Under the pieces are notes generated by a model. It was given only the letters and a program-made list of their open reading frames with translations. It did no database searches and was not told where the DNA came from. A DNA stretch of 64,000 nucleotides from Dendrophyllia cribrosa (Eukaryota > Cnidaria > Anthozoa > Scleractinia > Dendrophylliidae). Below, one piece after another: positions 13,601 through 25,600 of this stretch (position 1 is its first letter; each line of letters begins with the position of its first letter). The stretch covers positions 26,206,270 to 26,270,269 of the forward strand of contig JAJLRJ010000006.1 in NCBI GenBank assembly GCA_024195265.1, in the 5' to 3' direction. A program made the position numbers and the translations under genes.

Positions 13601-16600
13601 CAGAATATCTAACCAAAATTTGTCAAAGTGAAGCGATCGATGAATGTCACAGCAGCTGCATCAAACTAACCATCGATGTCTAACAAATCCAGCAGCCGAG
13701 TCTTGTTACAGTATCGTATTGTTTTACAACGATATCGCTTGCTTTCATAACGATCGAAGGAAGGAAGCATTCTTGCAACATCAATCGAGCTGAGGAAGGT
13801 CTGGAACGAGTCATGCACCCCTCCCCCCAACAAATATTATTTTGCGTGACAAACATTGCACCATAGATTGAATTTATTGCTTTCCGAGTAAATCCACACT
13901 CGTCTAATACTTTCCAAACCATAATTTTTTTGCTGTTACATTTAAAAAGACTATTTTTTTAAAGCAATGAAATCATTATTAATATGCCACGCATTTCATA
14001 GTCCATGATCCACAGAAGTCCAGTCCAGAGGTCTAATTGTTGTTTACAATGATGGGCATGAAACCTGGCAAAGAACGATCCCGTTTTCCCGTGTATTTCT
14101 ATTGTTTTTTCGCTAAATAAAGTCCTGAAATTACTCACTGCAGGCAGCGAGGACTGCACAAAGGCATTGTAAAGAATCGGTAGTAAAAATTGTAATAAAT
14201 TAACAATATGCTTACGAACACGAAAGAATCGTTTTGCTCTTTAGCCTCGAAAAATAGCTGTTATTTCCCCAGAATCTCGACAAATTTGGTCTCAAGTCCC
14301 ATGTTGTGTACAAAATCAACATTCACCTCGATGGGAGAAATACAGGATTGGCTTATACACCAATAAGACCAAATCACGGAAAATGTATGTCATGCGCATG
14401 CGTAAGAAACATTTATTACGCACCATAACAAAAGCAGCAATTTTTCTAAAGCAACAAGACGATGAGAACCCCCATGTTTTCAAGAATTATCTCTTGCACG
14501 AAATACGCATCTGAGTACAGCACGTTTCTATTTTAAATTGCTTTTATATAAAAAAGCTACCACAAGGAAGCCACCGACTAGTCTTTGCCTTTAATATAGG
14601 TGACTTGAAAGTAAAGGTTAGCGTACAGTATGGGTTGGGGTTGGCGGCGTTACGGCGTGACCGCGTGACACTGCCGCGACGTCGTTTTGATGACATCACA
14701 GATTACGTCTTTTCTGAAAACCTGAAGTAAACTAGGTACGGTGTTGGCCGAGCAAAAGCGATTCCCAGGGCAGGTGACCCGACAGGGAAAAAAAAAAGGG
14801 TATTTTAAGAACTGTCTCGTCGCAGAGCGACGAGCCAGTTAAAAAACCGATACGTATACATGTGCATACAAAACATAAATATCGCCAAATGTAGCGCAAT
14901 ATTAAACTTGATCACCTAACTTGTAAACAAACCCTGGCGGGACGGAGCGAGCTCTGCCGGGCTGCGCAATATGTACATATACATTCCTAGCTTGTAAGTC
15001 TTTCTTCGAAACTCAGTGACGATCATAAACTTCACTTGAGCGAATGTTTTTCATTAACAAAACGGTCTTCACTTTTAATTAAACTTAGTGTTCACATGAC
15101 GCTCTTATTATTTTCTATAAACAATACTGAACGAAAACACGAAACGCGAATGATTCTCATGTATTGTGACCATCTTTGTTGACAAATTCTTTAGAGTGAT
15201 TAGGGGCCGTCGACATATTCACAAGTTCCCCGCTTAACGTCCACTTAGAATTTTCACCGGACGTCGCTTTGTCGTCGTTTTGTAATAGTCGAGTGAATAC
15301 AGTTTGCGACACTACTGACCTGCTGACGTGTGAAACAACAAACATTATTTGTAAATGGGCTTTAGAATATTTAAAAAGACTGACAGTTCCTCGTACCTGC
15401 TTTGCTAAAACATCATTGTTTCCACTTTGTGCCTTTTCACGGCTCTCTTATACGATTAAAAACTAACAATTTCGTACTTGCTCCAAATGCCCCGCGCTAA
15501 CATCCAAATCTCGACTCTCTCTAACCTCCCCCCGCCCCCCAAACGTCCAGTGGACGTTAAGCGGGGAACATGTGAATATGTCGACGGCCCCTTAACTGAT
15601 CTGTGAACATAACCATGTTTCTCCAGATTACAATAAGCTTTCCAACAGTCAAATACGATGATAGTTCATGGTTCGATCCATTTCTGAATAATAGGCAGCA
15701 GTGTTGCTTCGTCTCTTAACTCAACCGCCACCAGAAAAGATTTCCTACTCTCTTCCTCTATTCCGCCGAATTTCCATTGTCCTACATGATGTCCACGACG
15801 ATATTTGCACAATCTTCCCCTCTCTTCGAAGTCTCTCTCTTCTTAAAATGCTTGCTTTGTCATTCCATTCACAGCACCAACTTGTACATTTGCACAAAAT
15901 GATAAACTTTAATTTAGTTCAGCAAAATTATGACGATCGACTCTTGCATACTATTGCATAATCAAACCGCAATAGCAATGATTCAGTATTACAAAATAGA
16001 ACAAAACCCAAAATTCATGCTATCTGATCTTGCTGATGGAAACGCTAATGGCTTTTCGACAAATGACTGACAAGAAAGACACACTGAATTTCTTGATCAA
16101 TTAACCCGTCTCGAACAAAATTTGAACCAACCACATATGTGTAAAGCGTTGATGATCTAACAGAAAATTTGTCTCAATAAAAAGCCGTCTCGAACAAAAT
16201 TTGTAGAGTTACGACAAACCAACCGCATGTGTAAAGCGTTGATGATGACAGAAAATTTGTCGAGCGCGGAAAATGTCAAAGCGCAACTCGCGCAGATCAC
16301 TGTAACTAACCGCGCAGATCACTGTAAATAAGAACAGTAATACCTTTGTGGTGACGTAGCGTAAGACATAACAAGTTCATGACATTTCAATACCCTAGGG
16401 AAATTAACAATAGGTCCGGGGGTGCTCCTCAAAAATTTTAGTGGCGGTATGTGACGCACTTCTTGAAATCCTAACCTGTTTAACTAACCATATCCTCGAT
16501 GCCCTAATATAGCCCCACGGACAAATGTTAACAAATGTTAACAAAATTTAACAAAGAACCTTCGTTAACAACTTTTGCGCCTTTTTCATTTTTGATTCCT

Positions 16601-19600
16601 ACATCTCGTTTGCGCGCATGCGCATTAACGAGATAAAAAACTGTGCCCCAGGTCTTGAGTACGGCCCGAGGCCCGGCCGTACTCAAAACAGAGGTCTAGA
16701 TGTTGAGAAAATTACTTATATGCAAAAACCATGACGTCATCAGATCGTTGTTATGGTAACACCGATGTCAATCAAATCTACTTTTTTGGAAAATTTATTT
16801 CATCTGTAGTATATGTGTGAAGCAGCTTGCCTGACCGAGCTCAGACAGTGAAGTATCAGCCGTTCAAAGTTGGGACGTTGTGTCGCCAAAAAAACCAGTC
16901 GAGCTACCTTAGGTACCTTGCGAGCAGAGTCCCCTTTGATCTTCTTAGAAAAATCGAGATTTTCTAGGAAGAGCGAAGGGGACTCTGTTCGCAGGGTACC
17001 TAAAGGTGTCAGCTTATTTAACGTTTATACCAAATTTTTTTTGCAATAAAACAAAGCTGATTACGGTGACAGCTATTTTTTAAGGCTTATCAGCCCAAAA
17101 GGAATGATAACTTTCCACACCAACAAACCATTATAAAACTTGGTGGAAATGACGAGTTGTAAAACGAGACAAGCTATCTTCGAATGACATTTATTTTTCT
17201 TTACTTAGTTGCATTGTGAACTGTGCCTCGCCAGCGAGTACCTCATCTCGCATTTCCCTGAGGACTGACTGTGGCTACAATGATTGTCCTCACTCGTTTA
17301 CTTATCAATGGAACATGTTCAGATATGATGAGAGCAACCCAAATCTCACTTGGATTCCTGAAACGAACTTTCCAAATTTCTTGGCTTCTGAAGTAACTTC
17401 AAAGAACCTGGTTATAAAGAAGCAAATGCTTGTACCCGGTACCTTGTATCGAATTACTGTAGATGTTCTTTCACCAAATGGAACCATGGGGTGGTCAGCA
17501 TACCGTTTTGAGACATCTGCGGCCCCTTTTAATGGAACATGTTTCGGTGTGCATCTAGACAGAGAAGCAGTAGGGATGTGGTTTAACATTAGCTGTCATG
17601 GATGGAGAGACGAAATGATACCTCTTACCTATGAATTCTACCGTGAATTATACGATGGACAATTTGATTTACTCTCGTATGGAGTGCAGCCTTGGAGTGT
17701 TATTCACTTTGCACCTTTAGTCGGAAGAGATGGTCTTCGCTTTAAAGTTGCCATTGTAAACGTCCTTGGAAGTGCAAGTGAAGTATACCTGTTTATTAAG
17801 GTGGGCAGGGTGTTTTCAGCAAGAAATATATGAGTCTAACATTATTGTTATTTGATAACCTGTGGGAAAAAGTCAGGATTTTAGGATTTTAAGAAGAAAA
17901 ATATGCAGGTGCAATTTTTCATTATTATTTTTATTGTCTTACGCTTGAGAGGATGTCTTTGTTTTTGGATTTAGATCTGTAACGGCATATATGGTATGGT
18001 TCTGTAATGCCTCAATGCTTGATTGTTCTGCCGTTTTCGATTTATAACTGACGTTCACGGTGTTTTACTTGGGGCATACAGCCGGAAAGTAATCGCCGAG
18101 TTTGCAACAACTCTTTTTAACGACTGAGTTTGTACCGCTTTTCCCACAAGACACTAGTAGTCACAGTGTGTTTATTTCTTCTTTCTTCACAGATTAACCA
18201 GTCATTATTGGCGCAACCTACAGAGCTGAATTTCACACAAATCGAGGAAGCTCTGGCTTTGATTGACACCCATTTGTCCCTGGCACAAATAAACCTGGCA
18301 ATTCAAAAAGCAGACGCTCTCCTGTTGTCTCTGAAGAGCTCTGAACACTGGATCAATAAAGACCTACTTCATAGTGTAGGTTTTGCTTGACCCTTTCACT
18401 TCCAGAGTCAATTATGGAGACATGTAGTGTAGTTCTAACTTTTTAGTCTGTGGACGAAATCCTATTGTGTGACCATTCAAATGATATGAAACCTCTTTGG
18501 AAGTTCTTTTTCATGATACCATTTGTTTTTAAATATTTTACAAAACGAAATTTGGGATTTTTCTTGAATTTTGATATTTGGCACTCTTGAGAGTTACAGG
18601 GTTAAATGAAATAACTTAAGGTTACAGTGTACCTTCGGGGGTGTCTCCAGTATAACAGCTCTAGCGTCTTAAGATTACACTTAATATACCTAAACCATGA
18701 TATCAAATTAAAGCTTATAGAGCTGGCTATCTAAATATGGAAACCATTTGGTAATAAAATGAATTGTCGAATTTTTTACGACGTCTAAACTCGAACGTCC
18801 GAATCAGCTTTAAAACGCTATAACTCAAAGCGATTATTGTATTTTGCTAATTTGATTTGTTCTCGGATTTCAGGACACGTAGCGCTAAAAAAATGTGCCG
18901 GCGATTTCCCATATTTAATTGCAGTGAAAAGTTAAAGAATATTTTCGAAAAAGGGAGAAAACAAATTGAAGTGATCGCACGGAAATGGCTCTTGACGAAA
19001 AAGTTTTCGGAAATAAGAAATTCGCCGACAGGTTTTTGTTGATTATATGTTAGCCTAGCTTGTGTCCAAATTTGAGGAAAATCGAACAAATTCCCTTTGA
19101 GTTGTAGCTCTTTAAAGTGTCCCCTACAAGCGAAAAATTAACTTTGAGAAAACAGCGCTTAGAAAAACATATCGCTTCGTAAACAAACTCCGCCCACAAA
19201 AGTTATACCGTCATTTCTCCGTCAATTTTCACTATTTTTCGATAATTTGTTTTTTGGATGAAAGTTCATTCTGTAAACCTTATTTTGACGCCAAAAAAAT
19301 AATTTCAATAAATTTTCGATCTGAAGGTACACTGTAACCTTAATGACAGGACCGTTTTCGAGCACTGAACCTTGGACTTACAATTTCTTGAGACAGCATC
19401 CTTAGCTTCAGCAATTTAATAGTAGACCCGAGTTGAACTCCTCATCTGGTCTGCTTATACTACGGGTTGGGTCTCTGTGTCTTGTAACATAACCATTAAC
19501 TCTGAAAAAAAAATCCCCTTAAACACGAGTCAATAAATGCATGGGTATAATTACAATTGAATTATGCCAACATACGACGTGAAAATTACGCTGTGATTTC

Positions 19601-22600
19601 AAAAAAGGCAGCGTAGTCGGGCGTCGGACTTGAAATCCGGAAGTCCCGGGTTCAAGTCCCACTTTAACCACTGGTTGGAGTTGGAGTCGGAATGTAAATC
19701 CGAATTTAACTCCTCGGCTACACTTGTAAATACGCCAACTGGGGTCAACTGGTTATAATTACAATTGAATTATGCCAACATACGACGTGAAAATTACGCT
19801 GTGATTTCAAAAAAGGTAGCGTGGTCGGGCGTCGGACTTGAAATCCGGAAGTTCCGGGTTCAAGTCCCACGGAAAACTGTTTTAGTTTACCCAATTCTAA
19901 TCTAAACCTACAATAAAATGATAACAAAATAATATAATTACAATAATTACAAGCTGGGGCCACACGACACCTCTCAAAGCCTTATTCAGGAATTTAAACT
20001 GATATCCTATGTGTCCCTTATATCTTGCAGACTAAAGACTACGTTATATCCAGGATGTGCGAAATAAGAGTCAATAATCTAGAGCGGTTACTTCAGATTG
20101 CTGTTATTTTAAACAAAGCAACAGAGGGAGCTGCCAGTATCTTTTACAACACAACGGTATGAGCGATGCATTCTTTTAAACAGGAAACACTTATCAATTG
20201 AAACAGACCAATAGCCCAATTGGACGATAAGGTCATTTACCATATAGCTTCGCTAATGTTATCAAATTTATAACACCAGAACAGTCTTTCAAAGGATTCC
20301 TGCATGTCCCCCACATAATCACTCGAGTCTCTAATTATCACGCTCAAAAAGGTGCGTTCAAACAAATATGTCAGAAATTTAGATTACACCCCTTGACTCG
20401 ATATTTCTCGTTTATAGGCCAAATATATGTTGATGGTACAGAAAATGACAAATGTATAACCCATATACTCATGTTTGTTAATAGTCAGATGAATGGATGG
20501 AATACGAAACACAAGTCGCTTAATGAAGATTTGTAATTCTCTTTCGTTGCAGCTTGCTCTGTCAGAGAAGTTATTCAATTTGACGTCACTGCTCGCATTA
20601 ATGGCCGAACACAAGTCTGATACTCGCCTTGTAATAGATGGAGGAAGATCGTTACTACATTGTATTACTAACATCATGGAAAACACGTCTCGTAGACTGC
20701 TTGCTGCTAGCAACCCCACCGTTTACGATCAGGAAAACGAGGTTTATAAATGCCATCTTCACGTTCTAATTTCAGTCGTATTTTCAGTTGGGGACTTGCA
20801 GTTTTGCGATGTCCTATTATAAAATGGTGAAAGACAGCAGTGCTTTGATTGTAAGATCATCGTCATCGCCATCACCATCGCCATAGATATCGTTATGTTC
20901 ATCGTTGTAATCATTATGTATGTTGTCGTCATTCTTATAATCATCATCAACTTCATCATCATCTTTATTATCATCAAATTCATCGTCATCATCATGCAAC
21001 ACGACCACACCAGCATCTCTTCTTCTTCTTCTTCTTCTTTTTCTTCTTCTTCCTCTTCTTCTCATTCCCATTACCATCACCATAGACATCGTCATCTCCA
21101 TCGTTGTAATCAACATGTATGTTACCATCATTCTTATAATCATCATCGTCATCTTAATCATCATCGTCATGGAACACGGCCACACCAGCGTCGAATTCTC
21201 TATATTGAAGTTTTATATAAACAAAATGTGTTGTCACTCACGTCATCGTCATTTGCACCATTTTCGCCATTGCTGTCATCATAAGTATCATTTTAAGTAT
21301 CGTGATGGTTTTAAAAAACCATCACGGTCCTTACTAATAACCACCATAACAATTGGCACCATCATCCGTATCCTCCTCAAGCATGTTAAGGCATGGCTCA
21401 GAGGCTAGTATGCATAAAATCTGAAAGCAAATCTAACTTTAAAGAGATTTACAAAAACAGCCTGAAAATTGGCAAAAGTAGAAACTTTGATGACTTTCAA
21501 TTTAAATTGAAAATGTTTGCTTTTTAGAGGTGTCGTATACTTGCGTCACGTGAGCTGTTATCATTGTTTTCTTGCACAACAGGAAATGGGAAAATGGGCC
21601 TATGTGATGCCATGTGATGATTATAAATTGCCAAGTTGGTGTGATTCAATGGTTCTTCTTTATATGAATCTGCCCGGTATTGTTGACTACGATTTACCGT
21701 TAATGGGTCACATTACATGTTTAGTCTCTCAAAAAATAAATAATTGTCTATTCCAGGCACGGATAGTTAAGGTATACTAGCCGACAGGTGATTTTTAAAA
21801 ATACTCTCGGTAACGTGTCGGCCGACAGTTGGTCAACAGTCGGCCAACAGATGAAAGGGAAATGTCCTTCACTCTTACCGGATAAATCAGTTCTGGCTTC
21901 CCTTTAAATGCAACCAGCAAAGTATAATAGCAGTGTTGAAATGTGATGCAATGTTTTCGCAGGTAATTGCGGTAAAGAAAATTTCTGATCTTTGCTACAA
22001 CCTAACAGTTAGGATTACCAACACACTTCTTTCGTTAAAGCTGCCGGGAGAAGAATATACTGTGATAAAAAACGATCTTCAATCAACCGTTTTGGGCAAA
22101 GTGGAAGCGTATAACGTAAGCAATCTGACGATTGAGGATGGAGAGGCAGGCTTTAAACTTCCCTCTCTGAGCGCCGATGTGCTTAAAAGGATCATGGGTA
22201 ACACCTCCGAGGTTGGAATAGAGGTAAGTCTCTTTTAATTTTTGTGATTGGCTAAAATTTCGCACCATTTTATCAACCAATCGAAACCAAAACTCAAACC
22301 AATTGTGACTTGCTTGCACGGGTTTTCCCGCACTTGTCGGCGCGACATGTCTTTGCTTCAAGTTCTGATTGGTCCATTGGACTGTCTGCGTCTGGTTTTG
22401 GTTTTGGTTTTGCGGCAATTAAGTGAAGACTGTTTTATTGCCTACTTAACAAATTTACACCGGTTTTCCGTGGTGTGGATTCTTATTTACCACGATTTAC
22501 GTCATCACATGGTCAAAATGTTGTGGACTCACGAGGCGCAGCCGAATGAGTCAGCAACAAATTTTGACCATGTGATGACGTAAATCGTGGTAAATAAGAG

Positions 22601-25600
22601 TCCACACCACGGAAAACCGGTGTAAATTTGTTTTTTACAACAATATTTAGAAAAAAATACAAGGAAAAATTGAAGTCTTGTTACAAAACGTGACAGCAAA
22701 GAAAAAGCAAGCGTTGTCTATAACTTTCTCGCAATCTGATTGTTTTTTTTTTTTCAAGCGCGCGTGATGTTAGCGTCAGCACCGTTGTCTGGACTCTCAT
22801 TTACCACTCACGTCGACCAATCAGATTGCGAGTTTAGAGGCAATTGTGGTAAAATTTTGTTGTGACTCAGCAGGTGTGTTACTCTCACATGCATTTCGTT
22901 ATGTCCTTTTTTGTTAACTTTCAGATGATCATCTATAACTTCAACCCGTATTCACATCACAATAACAGCAACAGAGTCAAATCGCAAGTTGTCAGCCTCG
23001 CTCTTAAAGATGGTTATGGCAACGATTTGACGGTGTCTGGTCTACCGTTAGACATAAAAATTAACATTCCGTTATCACAAACTTTACCGGGTAATATCAC
23101 ACGCGCGGATTATTTCATTAATCCTGGAGACATGCAATATCATGTTTTTACCGCAGCGGAGGTTAATACTACCTATAAAGCTTCTATGGAGCTGGAGAAA
23201 CCGGTTTTGGTCACTGCCTATATTAAATATGGCGAACAACCGACAAAACATTCATACGACAAGGTTATTAGCTTTACAAAAGGGGATGAATTCAAAAGCA
23301 CGAAATGGGATTGCAATTCTACAGAGAGATGTTCTCGTAACATCTTAATCAGTTGCAGCTTTCCAGGAGAATATTTCATTGGTCTCACGTTCGACAGCGA
23401 AAACGACACAGTGCATTCAAGAAACAGACGATCTTTGTTGTTTGAGGAAGCTCCTCAGGAGAAGTGCGTTACTTTTAAAGATCCTCCACCTACTGTCCCC
23501 ACCCAGGTGGAGTCTTCAGTCATTTTACCGCAGTATGACCCTGAAAGGTCCTTAAATTATAGTTTAAATGTGGAAGGTATTTGGTGTGCTTTCTGGTCTA
23601 ATGATCAAGAACAGTGGGCAAATGAAGGTTGTAAGGTGAGGAAAAGTTAAATAATACTAGTTATAGATTCGGCCCGAGTTTTCTTGTTTCTATTTGTGTT
23701 ACATTAGTGAATGCAAATTTATGCACGCAAAATTTAGTTTTACTGGTCTGATTGGTTGCCACGCAACTTTATGATCTCGCTTTTGATTTTAAGGTTACTG
23801 TGAACCTTCGAGGGTGTCTTCCGGAATCTTCCGGAATCTTCCGTACGCGCGCTATTTTTAACGATACCCCAGAACTATACATCACTTTAAAGCTAATAAA
23901 TTGTATATTAAAAAAATAACAATTATTATTCCTTTTTCTCATTAAGATAAGTGTGCGCGAGCCTTCAACGCAAAACCGACGGTGTTTGCAAACTTAAAAC
24001 TTCAAATGAAAATAAAAATTTTGGGCAGTTCGATTATTGATCATATCGAATCATTCAAACACAATCAAAACAAATTCATTTCGAATTTGTTCGAATTGCA
24101 TCTCTTGACTCGTGACACAACTTTCGGTTGATGTTCGATGAAGTCTCATTGCCGAAGGTTCGTTTGAACTTCTATATGTTTGAAATATTTGAAAACATAT
24201 ACTTATAATCCCAGTTGTACAGTCAGCCTTGCTTTATTAGTTACTTCGTATATCTAAATATCCACAGGTCGACCAAGAATCCAACACTTCTTCCCTGAGA
24301 TGCCTGTGCAATCACCTGACCTCGTTTGGTGGAGACGTTCTTGTTGCACCAAATTCCATTGATTTCAAAGCGGTTGAGAAAACCTTTGAAAACCTGGATC
24401 CGAACGATCTTCTGGTCCTGGTCACAGTGTGTTCTGTTTTCCTGATCTATTTTATCGTGGTGGTAATAGCACGGTGGACCGACAATAGGGATATTGCCAA
24501 GGTTTGTAACCCAAAACAAAATAGCTCAACCCCATCCCAACCCTTATATCAGTAGAAATAGGAGAGGTTTTCAATAGCTAGCGGTAATTGTCACATACAA
24601 AATTCTCCATCTCGGGCTTTATGGTGGTCTTAAGTGTCAAGTTAAAGTTTAACCATCAAGCGAGAAAACCACAGCCCAGTAGACCAACAGAAGATAGCAA
24701 GAGAAGACACAAGGGACAAAATGGCCAAACATTTCGCTTCTCTCGTCAAAGAAAGAACTTTTTAAGCCCTTTAACATTAACACGGATAACACAAAATAAA
24801 CGAAAAAGAATAAAATTATTCTATAGTACATTCATTCTAAGTTCAAAGTTCGCAGAGTATGAAAAGAGTTTAAGCTAAAAATAAGCTCATGCTAGTCCAA
24901 ATGTTGGAGTGTGGCCTGGAGTGCTGTACATGCTCTAGTCAATTAGGACTGCGAACACCAGAAAAAAAAATCAACCGTTAAGTGTTTTTTTCTTGAATCT
25001 TTTCAGAACAGTCATCTGATTCCTCTGCCAGAACATCAAGGTGGCGAATATAAATACGAGGTATCCATAACAACGGGGGGATGGAGAAACTCAGGGACAA
25101 CCGCTAATGTATCCATGATCATCCACGGGAGCGAAAATACTAGTGACGTCATTAAATTATCACGTGACCACTCGAAAGGTAGGAAATTGTTCGCCCGGGG
25201 AAACACTGACAATTTCTTAATCCATCTCGAAATGCCTCTGGGTTCGGTGATCGGAGTACAAATTGGCCATGATACTTTTGGAGACGACTCGTCCTGGTTT
25301 CTTGATGAGATTTCAGTCGTCGAGAACCAATCAGGAGATCAGTGGATTTTTAATTGTCACCGTTGGCTAGCTTTGGAAAGAGATGATGGAAATACCACCA
25401 GAGTATTCTATACAGAAGATAATAAAGGTAGCGAAGAATTCAAAAGATCGTTCCGTGCATTGCGAAAGAATGGTTTCGCAGACGATCATTTGTGGCTCTC
25501 GGTAATAAGTAAACAGCCCAGGAACACTTTCACGCGGGTTCAACGAGCCTCGTGTTGCTTGTGTTTTCTTCTGTTGTCGATGATAACGTCTGCCATGTTT

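Larger units (their letters stand above)
5126..17208 (+). other. 12.1-kb intron within the REJ region, packed with repeats
   Basis: It separates the two REJ exons. No coding exon is recognised. At least nine inverted-repeat or tandem elements are listed within it. Stretches 6250-8399, 8785-10050 and 12913-15199 show no gene and no repeat structure that I can support, apart from short homopolymers. Confidence 0.65.

Noticed and set aside
19607..19870. tRNA-Ser genes
   Set aside because: The heads keep B-box-like sequence but no complete acceptor stem is seen and they are embedded in a repeated unit, so SINE is the better call.
20759..21284. Long Ile/Met/His/Ser-rich open frames on both strands
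   Set aside because: They are translations of the ATC and TCT triplet repeat.
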